Source of the DNA: Planosporangium thailandense
GTDB lineage: Bacteria; Actinomycetota; Actinomycetes; Mycobacteriales; Micromonosporaceae
Assembly: GCF_011947195.1 (NCBI RefSeq)
Contig: NZ_JAATVY010000017.1
Coordinates: 62,001 to 126,000, forward strand
DNA: 64,000 bases
Direction of reading: 5' to 3'
Notes under the pieces: model-generated
What the model was told of the DNA's origin: nothing
What the model saw: only the letters and a program-made list of their open reading frames with translations
The model's database searches: none
Part shown: positions 9,633 through 16,760 of the stretch, piece after piece
Layout of the letters: each line of letters opens with the position of its first letter
Position numbering within the stretch: position 1 is the stretch's first letter
Translations under genes and position numbers: made by a program

Positions 9633-10694
9633 GTGCCCTTACCGCTTCACTCCACCCCGGTACTCACTCGAAGAACATTCCTCGGCGCCCTGACCGGCAC
9701 CGCTGTCGCCGCCGGGCTCGGCGGCTGCAGCCGGGACGAACCGACCACCCGCCTCGCGGCCGCCGCTCCCCTGCCCACCGGGGTCGACGCGAACACCGCG
9801 TTGTCCATCTCCATCCACATCAGCCAGAAGCAGCTCGAAGGCGCCGGCCTGCTCGACAAGTTGCCGTTCCGGGTCAAAGACTGGCCGAACCTCAGCGCCG
9901 GTCCCGACATCATCCAGGGGTTCCGGGCCCACTCCATCGACCTGTCGAGCAACGCCGGCGTGCCACCCATCCAGGCCCGCGCCATCAACTACGACGCGAA
10001 GATCGTCGCGGTGCAGACGGTGCCGACGCCCACGTACACGTTCGCCACGGCACCCGGTTCGTCGATCTCCTCGCTGTCCGACCTGAAGGGCAAGAAGATC
10101 GCCTTCTCCCAGGGGCAGGCGCAGGGCGTCGTGGTGCTGCGCACGCTCGCCGAACTCGGCCTGAAAAACCATGACGTGACGCTCGTACCCCTCACCAGCA
10201 ACCAGTTCTTCACCGCGCTGCAGAGCCGGCAGGTCGACGCCGCACCGCTGTGGGAACCGAACCTCACCAAGTACCTCAACCAGTTCGCCGGCGACGGCGC
10301 GCGCGCGATCGCCATGCACGCGGTGGACTACCTGACCATCCTCTGGTCACCGGTCGAGGTGCTGCGCGACCCGGCCAAGGCTGCGGCGGTACGGGCGTTC
10401 ATCCCGTTCTGGGTGCGGGGCACCGTGTGGGCCTGGGAGAACCGGGCCGCCTGGACCGACCTGTACTTCGTCAAGGACCAGCAGCTCAGCCCGGCCGACG
10501 CGCAGCGGGCAGCCGCGAGCACGCCTCGGCCGACCGACCCGCGCAGCTGGGACAAGGCCATCGCCTGGGAGCAGGAGACCGCCGACCTGCTCGCCGCGGG
10601 CGGCTTCATCCCCAAAGTGAAGGCGGCCGACCTGTTCGACCGTCGCTTTGAGACGGTGGCCGCCGACGCCGCCCCCGCGAGCTACCGGGAGTAG
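9633..10694 (+). CDS. ABC transporter substrate-binding lipoprotein, aliphatic sulfonate (SsuA-like)
   Basis: 353 residues from GTG 9633, with AGGAG seven bases upstream. The N-terminus carries a twin-arginine motif (LTRRTFLGALTG) and a lipobox-like LGGC at about residue 31, so a Tat-exported, lipid-anchored protein is likely. The mature part follows the SsuA/TauA/NMT1 pattern: ISIHISQKQLEGAGL, then DLKGKKIAFSQGQAQGVV and LQSRQVDAAPLWEP. It heads an operon with permease, ATPase, monooxygenase and two flavin reductases, which points to organosulfur import followed by desulfonation. The true ligand (sulfonate, sulfate ester or other) is not determinable. Confidence 0.85.
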   Translation: MPLPLHSTPVLTRRTFLGALTGTAVAAGLGGCSRDEPTTRLAAAAPLPTGVDANTALSISIHISQKQLEGAGLLDKLPFRVKDWPNLSAGPDIIQGFRAHSIDLSSNAGVPPIQARAINYDAKIVAVQTVPTPTYTFATAPGSSISSLSDLKGKKIAFSQGQAQGVVVLRTLAELGLKNHDVTLVPLTSNQFFTALQSRQVDAAPLWEPNLTKYLNQFAGDGARAIAMHAVDYLTILWSPVEVLRDPAKAAAVRAFIPFWVRGTVWAWENRAAWTDLYFVKDQQLSPADAQRAAASTPRPTDPRSWDKAIAWEQETADLLAAGGFIPKVKAADLFDRRFETVAADAAPASYRE

Positions 10695-10697
10695 GCC

Positions 10698-11543
10698 ATG
10701 GCCACGGTACAGATGATCGCGCCGCCGACGTTACGCCGGACGCCCGCCACCGCCGCGCCGGGCCGGCGCCGCCGCCTGGGCCTCGGCCGGCCGATCCCGT
10801 ACGGCCGGGTGCTCGGCCCGGTCGTGCTCCTCGCCGCGTGGTCCGCCGCGTCCGCCGCCGGCCTGCTGGATCCCCGCGTACTGCCGGCGCCATGGACGGT
10901 CGTGGGCACCGTCCGCCGCCTCATCGAGGCCGGCACGCTGCAGGACAGCCTCCTCGTGTCGCTGCGCCGCGCCGCGCTCGGCTTCGCGATCGGCGCGGTG
11001 GTGGGCGTCGCGCTGGCGCTCGTCGCCGGGCTGAGCCGCCTCGGTGAGGCGGTCGTCGACGGCTGGATGCAGGTACAGCGCGCGGTGCCGACGCTCGGCC
11101 TGATTCCGCTGATGATCCTCTGGCTCGGCATCGGCGAGGCGTTCAAGGTCGTCATCATCGCCCTCGTCGTCGCCATCACGCTCTACATCCAGACGCACGC
11201 CGGGCTGACCTCGATCGACAACCGGTACGTCGAACTGGCCGAGACCATCGGTCTGAACCGGCTGCGCTTCATCCGCGCGGTGGTGCTGCCCGGCGCGCTG
11301 CCCGGGCTCTTCATCGGCCTGCGCCTCGCCGTCACCTCCTCCTGGATCTCGCTGGTCGTCCTCGAACAGATCAATGCCACCAGCGGCATCGGCTACCTCA
11401 TGTTCCAGGCCCAGAACTACGCCCAGACCGACGTGATCGTCGTCGGCCTCATCATCTACGGCCTGTTCGGCTTCCTGTCCGACGCGGCCCTGCGCCTCGC
11501 CGAGAGGAGGGTCCTGTCGTGGCGACGGACACTGAGCGGCTGA
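10698..11543 (+). CDS. ABC transporter permease, SsuC-like
   Basis: 281 residues from ATG 10698, three bases after the binding-protein stop. Hydrophobic segments are spaced as in BPD_transp_1 permeases (SVALLAA-type first helix at LGPVVLLAAWSAASAAGLL, then GFAIGAVVGVALALVAGL). The EAA loop that docks on the ATPase is visible as ELAETIGLNRLRFIRAVVLP followed by GLRLAVTSSWISLVV, as in SsuC/TauC. Its 3' end overlaps the ATPase gene by 25 bp, indicating translational coupling. Confidence 0.9.
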   Translation: MATVQMIAPPTLRRTPATAAPGRRRRLGLGRPIPYGRVLGPVVLLAAWSAASAAGLLDPRVLPAPWTVVGTVRRLIEAGTLQDSLLVSLRRAALGFAIGAVVGVALALVAGLSRLGEAVVDGWMQVQRAVPTLGLIPLMILWLGIGEAFKVVIIALVVAITLYIQTHAGLTSIDNRYVELAETIGLNRLRFIRAVVLPGALPGLFIGLRLAVTSSWISLVVLEQINATSGIGYLMFQAQNYAQTDVIVVGLIIYGLFGFLSDAALRLAERRVLSWRRTLSG

Positions 11544-12265
11544 CGGAGGCGGCGGTACGGGTCTCCGGCCTGGTGCGGCGCTTCGGGGAGCGCCCCGGCC
11601 GCACGGTCCTCGACCATCTCGACCTGTCCATCGCGCCGGGCGAGTTCGTGGCGCTGCTGGGCCGCAGCGGCTCCGGCAAGAGCACCCTGCTGCGCGCCCT
11701 CGCGGGGCTGGACTACGACGTGGCCGGCTCCGGCTCGATCGAGGTCCCCGGCCGGGTCTCGGTGGTGTTCCAGGACTCCCGGCTGCTTCCCTGGCGGCGC
11801 GTACTCGACAACGTGCTGCTCGGCCTCGACGGCCGCGAGGTCGTCGCGGGCGGCCGGGCCGCGCTGGCCGAGGTCGGGCTGGCCGGGCGGGAACGGGCCT
11901 GGCCGGTCGAGCTGTCCGGCGGCGAGCAGCAGCGGGCCGCGCTGGCCCGTTCCCTGGTCCGCGAGCCCGAACTGCTGCTCGCCGACGAGCCCTTCGGCGC
12001 GCTCGACGCGCTCACCCGCATCCGCATGCACGGCCTGCTCCGCGAGCTGTGCCGGCGGCACGGGCCGGCCGTGCTGCTGGTGACCCACGACGTCGACGAG
12101 GCGATCGTCCTCGCCGACCGGGTGCTGGTCCTCGACGCCGGGCGCATCGCGGTCGACCAGCCGATCCACCTGCCGCAGCCGAGGTCCCACCGGGACCCGC
12201 GCTTCCTGGAGTACCGATTCCAACTCTTGACCGCCCTCGGGGTGGAGGAGGAGACCGCCGCATGA
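11519..12265 (+). CDS. ABC transporter ATP-binding protein, SsuB-like
   Basis: 248 residues from GTG 11519. Complete nucleotide-binding set: Walker A GRSGSGKST, Q-loop VFQDSRLLPWRRV, signature LSGGEQQRAALARSL, Walker B LLLADEPFGALD and switch histidine VTHDVDEA. The order and the PWRRV motif after the Q-loop are typical of the nitrate/sulfonate/taurine importer group. It overlaps the permease gene upstream and the monooxygenase start downstream (ATGA at 12262), so the whole block is one operon. Confidence 0.92.
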   Translation: MATDTERLTEAAVRVSGLVRRFGERPGRTVLDHLDLSIAPGEFVALLGRSGSGKSTLLRALAGLDYDVAGSGSIEVPGRVSVVFQDSRLLPWRRVLDNVLLGLDGREVVAGGRAALAEVGLAGRERAWPVELSGGEQQRAALARSLVREPELLLADEPFGALDALTRIRMHGLLRELCRRHGPAVLLVTHDVDEAIVLADRVLVLDAGRIAVDQPIHLPQPRSHRDPRFLEYRFQLLTALGVEEETAA

Positions 12266-13620
12266 CCCGGAGACTGCACCTCAACGCGTTCCTGATGGAG
12301 ACCGGCCACCACGAGGCCGCCTGGCGACTGCCGGAGAGCGACCCGTACGCCGCCACCAGCGTCACGCATTTCCAGCACCTCGCCCGCGTCGCCGAGCGCG
12401 GGAAGCTGGACTCGCTGTTCCTCGCCGACTCCCCCGTGCTGTGGCACGGGCGGATCGGCCGGCGGCCCGCGGCCACCCTCGAGCCGACCGTACTGCTCAC
12501 CGCGCTCGCCGGCGTCACCGAGCACATCGGACTGATCGCGACCGCGTCGACGACGTACAACGAGCCGTACAACCTGGCCCGCCGGTTCGCCTCCCTCGAC
12601 CACATCAGCGGCGGCCGGGCCGGCTGGAACATCGTCACCACCGCCGGCCTGGACGCCGCGCGCAACTTCAACCTCAACGAGCTGCCCGCGCACCGGGAGC
12701 GGTACGCGCGCGCCGCGGAGTTCCTGGACGTGGCGATCAAGCTGTGGGACAGCTGGGACGACGACGCGATCGTCGCCGACAAGGAGGCCGGCGTGTGGGG
12801 CGACGACGCGCGCGTCCACCCCGCCGCGCATGCCGGCGAGTTCTACCGGGTCGCCGGCGCGCTCGACGTGTCCCGCTCACCGCAGGGCCGGCCGCTGCTG
12901 GTACAGGCCGGGTCCAGCGAGGACGGTAAGGAGTTCGCCGCCCGCTACGCCGAGGCGGTGTTCACCGCCCACCAGACCCTCGCCGACGCGCAGGCGTTCT
13001 ACGCCGACCTCAAGGCTCGTACCGCGGCCGCCGGCCGGGACCCCGACACCATCAAGATCCTGCCCGGCATCGTGCCGGCGATCGGCTCAAGCGAGGCCGA
13101 GGCGCTGGCCCTGGAAGCGGAGCTGGACCGGCTGATCCGACCCGAGTACGCCATGCGCCAGCTCGCCGAGACGCTGCGGCTGTCGCCCGACGACCTCGAC
13201 CTGGACCGCGAGCTGCCCGCCGACCTGCCGGACGAGGACGAGATCGAGGGCGCCAAGAGCCGGTACACGCTGATCGTGACCCTCGCCCGACGGGAGCGGC
13301 TCACCGTCCGCCAGCTCATCGGCCGCCTCGGCGGCGGGCGCGGACACCGCACGTTCGCCGGCACGCCGGAGCAGGTGGCCGACGCGATCGAGCAGTGGTT
13401 CCGCTCGGGCGCGGCCGACGGCTTCAACATCATGCCGCCGGTGCTGCCGCGCGGCCTGGAGGACTTCGTCGACCACGTGGTGCCGATCCTGCAGCGGCGC
13501 GGACTGTTCCGCACCGAGTACTCCGGTCGCACGCTGCGCGAACACTACGGGCTCGCGCGCCCGGCCAGCCGGTACGCGACCGTCGCCCACGCCCCGGTCC
13601 TGGCGGGAGCGGACAGATGA
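12262..13620 (+). CDS. FMN-dependent monooxygenase, NtaA/SnaA/DmoA family
   Basis: 452 residues, length and motifs of the NtaA/SnaA/DszA branch of bacterial luciferase-like (LLM class) flavin monooxygenases: MTRRLHLNAFLMETGHHEAAW at the N-terminus (first 20 are diagnostic), HFQHLARVAERGKLDSLFLAD, the segment GRAGWNIVTTAGLDAARNF, and FRSGAADGFNIMPP near the end. Such enzymes take reduced FMN from a partner reductase and cleave C-S or C-N bonds. Two flavin reductase genes follow directly, and a sulfonate-type importer precedes it, so an organosulfur substrate is likely. NTA- or sulfone-type substrates remain possible. Confidence 0.88.
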   Translation: MTRRLHLNAFLMETGHHEAAWRLPESDPYAATSVTHFQHLARVAERGKLDSLFLADSPVLWHGRIGRRPAATLEPTVLLTALAGVTEHIGLIATASTTYNEPYNLARRFASLDHISGGRAGWNIVTTAGLDAARNFNLNELPAHRERYARAAEFLDVAIKLWDSWDDDAIVADKEAGVWGDDARVHPAAHAGEFYRVAGALDVSRSPQGRPLLVQAGSSEDGKEFAARYAEAVFTAHQTLADAQAFYADLKARTAAAGRDPDTIKILPGIVPAIGSSEAEALALEAELDRLIRPEYAMRQLAETLRLSPDDLDLDRELPADLPDEDEIEGAKSRYTLIVTLARRERLTVRQLIGRLGGGRGHRTFAGTPEQVADAIEQWFRSGAADGFNIMPPVLPRGLEDFVDHVVPILQRRGLFRTEYSGRTLREHYGLARPASRYATVAHAPVLAGADR

Positions 13621-13665
13621 CCGTTCCGCGCCGGCCGCGCCGACCCTGAGCCCAGGAGAGTGCCG

Positions 13666-14205
13666 ATGACCCTGGCGATCCAACCCGACCTGTTCCGCTC
13701 TCTGCTGCGCCGCCACGCCGCCGGTGTCGTCGTGATCACCACGACGGGAGACACCCCTGTCGGCTTCACCGCGACGTCGTTCACGTCGGTGTCGCTGCAA
13801 CCGCCGCTGGTCTCGTTCTGCCTGCACCGCGGGTCGTCCAGCTGGCCGGCGGTGTCGGTCGCCGACCACGTCGCCGTCCATGTCCTCACCGACGGCCAGG
13901 AGCAGGTGGCCCGCACCTTCGCCGCCAGCGGCATCGACCGGTTCGCCGCGCCGACCCGGTGGCGCACCGGCCAGCACGGCCTGCCGGTCCTCGACGGGGC
14001 GCTGGCCGTACTGGTCTGCCGCGTCGTGGAGCGGATCGAGGCCGGTGACCACGCGATCGTGCTCGCCGAGCCGGTCGACGGCGAGCACCTCACCGACGAC
14101 AGCGCGCCGCTGCTGTACCACATGGGCCGCTACCTGACCGCGCTGCCCGCCGCGGGCCGCCCCGGACCCGCCACCCGCCCCGTTTCCGGAAAGGACCGTC
14201 CATGA
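13666..14205 (+). CDS. Flavin reductase family protein
   Basis: 179 residues from ATG 13666, with AGGAGAG five bases upstream (preferred over GTG 13660). The flavin_reduct split-barrel signature is clear: FRSLLRRHAAGVVVITT, then GFTATSFTSVSLQPPLVSFCL and the histidine in HAIVLAEPVDGEH. This family (HpaC, SnaC-like) supplies FMNH2 to two-component monooxygenases, here presumably the enzyme encoded just upstream. It overlaps the next gene by four bases (ATGA). Confidence 0.9.
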   Translation: MTLAIQPDLFRSLLRRHAAGVVVITTTGDTPVGFTATSFTSVSLQPPLVSFCLHRGSSSWPAVSVADHVAVHVLTDGQEQVARTFAASGIDRFAAPTRWRTGQHGLPVLDGALAVLVCRVVERIEAGDHAIVLAEPVDGEHLTDDSAPLLYHMGRYLTALPAAGRPGPATRPVSGKDRP

Positions 14206-14777
14206 GCACACCGACCGTCGAGGTCGTCGAGCTGATCGGCAACCCGCGCGCGGGCTCCCGTACCCGCGCGTTCGCCGACGCCGTCACCGCCGAGCTGACG
14301 GGCCGCCTCGCGCGGGCCGGCAGCCCGTCGGGCCGACCCAGGGTGCTGGAGCTGGCCGAGATCGCCGCGGTCACGTTCGGGCCCCGACCTGCCCGGGCCG
14401 TCGCCCCGCTGGACGACCCGTTCGCGCCGGTACGCGAGGCCCGACTGCTGGTCGTCGCGACGCCCACGTACAAGGGTTCGTACACCGGCTTGTTGAAGGT
14501 CTTCCTGGACCAGTTCGGGCCGGGCGACCTGGCCGGCGCGGTGGCGGTGCCGGTCGCGGTGGCCGCGTCCCCCGCCCACCTGGCGGCGGTGACGACGGCC
14601 CTGCGTGACCTGCTGGTCGAGCTGGGTGCTGACGTGCCGGCCCATCCGCCGGCCGTACTGGAGTCGCGGCTCACCGCGCCCACCGAGGTGGCCGCCGAGT
14701 GGGCCGCCTGGCACGCCGGTGAGGTCACCGACCTGCTGCTGGGCCGCGAGACGGTACGCGCCACAGCCGCGATCTGA
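14202..14777 (+). CDS. NADPH-dependent FMN reductase, SsuE-like
   Basis: 191 residues. The flavodoxin-like fold is indicated by IGNPRAGSRTRAFADAV at the N-terminus (phosphate-binding loop) and ATPTYKGSYTGLLKVFLDQF, the classic NADPH-dependent FMN reductase motif also found in SsuE. Together with the split-barrel reductase this operon has two unrelated flavin reductases for a single visible monooxygenase; one may serve a monooxygenase encoded elsewhere. Last gene of the operon; a hairpin at 14783-14819 follows. Confidence 0.88.
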   Translation: MSTPTVEVVELIGNPRAGSRTRAFADAVTAELTGRLARAGSPSGRPRVLELAEIAAVTFGPRPARAVAPLDDPFAPVREARLLVVATPTYKGSYTGLLKVFLDQFGPGDLAGAVAVPVAVAASPAHLAAVTTALRDLLVELGADVPAHPPAVLESRLTAPTEVAAEWAAWHAGEVTDLLLGRETVRATAAI

Positions 14778-14782
14778 CGGAG

Positions 14783-14819
14783 GTCGGGCCGCGCCGAAGA
14801 TGCGCCGGCACGGCCCGAC
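14783..14819. terminator. Bidirectional hairpin between convergent genes
   Basis: GTCGGGCCG (14783-14791) pairs with CGGCCCGAC (14811-14819), a perfect 9-bp stem with further partial pairing inside. It lies between the stop of the FMN reductase (+) and the stop of the aminotransferase (-), where a shared terminator is expected. No U-tract follows, as is common in actinomycetes. Confidence 0.6.
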
Positions 14820-14823
14820 GTCC

Positions 14824-16089
14824 CTACGACACCGCCAGGTCGCGCAGCCCTGCGAGCAGCCGGTCGATGTGCTCGGCGGTGCTGCCGATGCCGATGCTCG
14901 CGCGTACCGCCCCGCCGGTCAGCGGCCGGCCCAGCCGGGCCGAGGCCTCGTCGAGCAGCCGGCGGGTCAGCGGGTGCGCGCAGAACAGGCCGTCGCGCAC
15001 GCCGATGCCGTACCTGCGGGCGAGATGGGTCGAGACGTCGGCGGCGGCCACGTCGGCGACGGCGAAGCTGACGATGCCGACCCGGTCGTGGTCGGCGGCG
15101 AAGGTCCGCAGCTCGGCGACGTGCGGCAGGCTGGCCAGCCCCGCGCGCAGCCGCGCCAGCAGCGCGTTCTCGTGCGCCGCGAGGGCGTCGCGGTCGGCGG
15201 CGGCGAGGTCCGCGCAGACCGCGGCGAGCGCGACCGCTCCCAGCAGGTTCGGGGTGCCGGCCTCGTGCCGGGCCGGCCCGACGTGCCAGTCCACGTCATT
15301 CGTGGCGTCCCCGACACGTGCGGTCGCCCCGCCGCCGGCCAGGTACGGCGGCGCGGCGTCGAGCCAGTCGGCCCGCCCCACGAGCACCCCGGCGCCGAAC
15401 GGGGCGTACAGCTTGTGCCCGGACAGCGCCAGGTAGTCCACACCCGACTCGGCGAGCGACACCGGCCGGTGCGGGGCGAGCTGCGCGGCATCCACCGCGA
15501 TCCGGGCACCGAACCGGTGCGCCAGCGCGGCCAGCTCCGCGACCGGCCACACCTCGCCGGTCACGTTCGACGCCCCGGTGACCGTCACCAGGACCGGCCC
15601 GTCGAGCTGGCCGAGGGCCGCGGCCAGCGCCCGGATGGCGGCGCCCGGCGAGTCCGGTACCGGCAGCCGGACCGCGCGCGGCCAGGGCAGCAGGTTGGCG
15701 TGGTGCTCGCCGGCCCAGCCGACCACGGTGGTGCCGGCCGGCAGGCAACCGGCCAGCAGGTTCAGCGCGTCGGTGGTGTTGCGGGTGAATACCACGTGGT
15801 CGTCCGCGCGGGCGCCGACGAAGTCGGCGATGGTCTGGCGGGCCCGCTCGTAGGCCAGGGTGCAGCGCTGGGAGGCCGCGCCGGCGCCCCGGTGCACGCT
15901 GGCGTACCACGGCAGCAGCTCGTTGACCGCGCCCGCCGCCGACGCCAGGCACGGCGCGGTCGCGGCGTAGTCGAGGTTGACGTGGTCGACGGTACGGCCG
16001 TCGGCGAGCGTGACCGGCAACGCGTCGCCCAGCACGACCGGGACGGTCCGCGCTCCGTGTACGTCGGGGCATGCGTATGTGACAGTCAC
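14824..16089 (-). CDS. Class V aminotransferase, cysteine desulfurase-like
   Basis: 421 residues from GTG 16087-16089, with GGAGGG upstream. Fold-type I PLP landmarks: NLDYAATAPCLASA at the N-terminus, HRGAGAASQRCTLAYERAR, FTRNTTDALNLLA, ITVDAAQ-type strand (IAVDAAQLAPH) and the PLP lysine in ALSGHKLYAPFGAGVL. This is the NifS/Csd arrangement. A discrete active-site cysteine loop is not obvious, so desulfurase activity is not certain; a cysteine/cystine lyase or another beta-elimination is possible. Control by the SAM-IV riboswitch in its 5' leader ties it to methionine/sulfur status, consistent with the convergent sulfonate operon. Confidence 0.8.
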   Translation of the reverse strand: MTVTYACPDVHGARTVPVVLGDALPVTLADGRTVDHVNLDYAATAPCLASAAGAVNELLPWYASVHRGAGAASQRCTLAYERARQTIADFVGARADDHVVFTRNTTDALNLLAGCLPAGTTVVGWAGEHHANLLPWPRAVRLPVPDSPGAAIRALAAALGQLDGPVLVTVTGASNVTGEVWPVAELAALAHRFGARIAVDAAQLAPHRPVSLAESGVDYLALSGHKLYAPFGAGVLVGRADWLDAAPPYLAGGGATARVGDATNDVDWHVGPARHEAGTPNLLGAVALAAVCADLAAADRDALAAHENALLARLRAGLASLPHVAELRTFAADHDRVGIVSFAVADVAAADVSTHLARRYGIGVRDGLFCAHPLTRRLLDEASARLGRPLTGGAVRASIGIGSTAEHIDRLLAGLRDLAVS

Positions 16090-16108
16090 CGTGGAATCCC
16101 TCCGGTAG

Positions 16109-16126
16109 GGACCCCGCAGGGGGTCC
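16109..16126 (-). promoter_or_regulatory. Hairpin between riboswitch and start codon
   Basis: GGACCCC-GCAG-GGGGTCC, a perfect 7-bp stem, lies between the SAM-IV aptamer and the GGAGGG ribosome site at about 16098-16103. It is well placed to be part of the expression platform, either as an intrinsic terminator or by controlling access to the ribosome site. Which one is not decidable by eye. Confidence 0.45.
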
Positions 16127-16149
16127 GCGCTTGCCCGGGCGCGGACGCG

Positions 16150-16240
16150 CGCGGGCCTGGTCCTCACCCGGGGCACCCCACCGCGAACTACGAGGGTTGC
16201 CGGCCAGCAAGCCGGGGCTTGACGCTGGCGCTCGTGACCT
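16150..16240 (-). ncRNA. SAM-IV riboswitch
   Basis: On the minus strand the leader reads GGTCACGAGCGCCAGC, then CAAGCCCCGGCTTGCTGG, CCGGCAACCCTC and, at the 3' side, GTGGGGTGCCCCGGGTGA closing with GGACCAGG. GGTCACGAG pairs across to the GTGAGGACC end. This succession is that of SAM-IV aptamers, an actinobacterial class sharing the SAM-I binding core but with different peripheral helices. It lies 60-150 bp upstream of the class V aminotransferase. High SAM would be expected to switch the gene off. Confidence 0.9.
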
Positions 16241-16367
16241 GTGAAGTGATCTTACAACGTACGGGCGGCGGCACCGCGTACCCGGGGCATATGTGGGTAG
16301 CGTGACGTTCGTCGCGGCCCCGGTACGCTCCCGGGCCGGCGCGACCCGCACCATGAGGAGTGGCCTC

Positions 16368-16727
16368 ATGCCGATCTTCTCGCCGGAAGCGCTCGATGAC
16401 GTCGTCGACGCCCGCCACCACGAGCGGATGCGCGAATCGCTGCGCCCGCTGTTGACCCCGGAACTGATCTCCGAACACGCGCGGCAACCGTTCGGGCAGC
16501 ACAGCGACGCACTGCAGCGGGTTCTCAACTACCTCGGGCGCTTCCCCGTCCCGGGCAAGCTGATCTGCGAGTACGGCGGCGACGAGAACTGGTTCGTCTG
16601 CCGGCTGGTCGACGACGCAGGCCTGCGCGCCGCGCGCGTGGCGGGCCCCTTCCCCACCGAGGCGGCGGCGATCGACGCGGTCTTCCGCCAGCGCCTGCAC
16701 GAGATCTTCGGAGTGGCGACCGGTTGA
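16368..16727 (+). CDS. N,N-dimethylformamidase small (alpha) subunit-like protein
   Basis: 119 residues from ATG 16368, with GAGGAG upstream. The product has the layout of the small subunit of two-component dimethylformamidase: an N-terminal helical ERMRESLRPLLTPELISEH, the pivot QPFGQHSDALQRVLNYLGR, and a C-terminal TEAAAIDAVFRQRLHEI. Known small subunits are about 130 residues. The gene is 33 bp upstream of a large-subunit homologue, the order seen for known enzymes. Alone it would be called hypothetical; context carries much of the weight. Confidence 0.65.
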   Translation: MPIFSPEALDDVVDARHHERMRESLRPLLTPELISEHARQPFGQHSDALQRVLNYLGRFPVPGKLICEYGGDENWFVCRLVDDAGLRAARVAGPFPTEAAAIDAVFRQRLHEIFGVATG

Positions 16728-16760
16728 CCGCCTCGTGGGCCGCGCCGGCGGTGAGACGAA

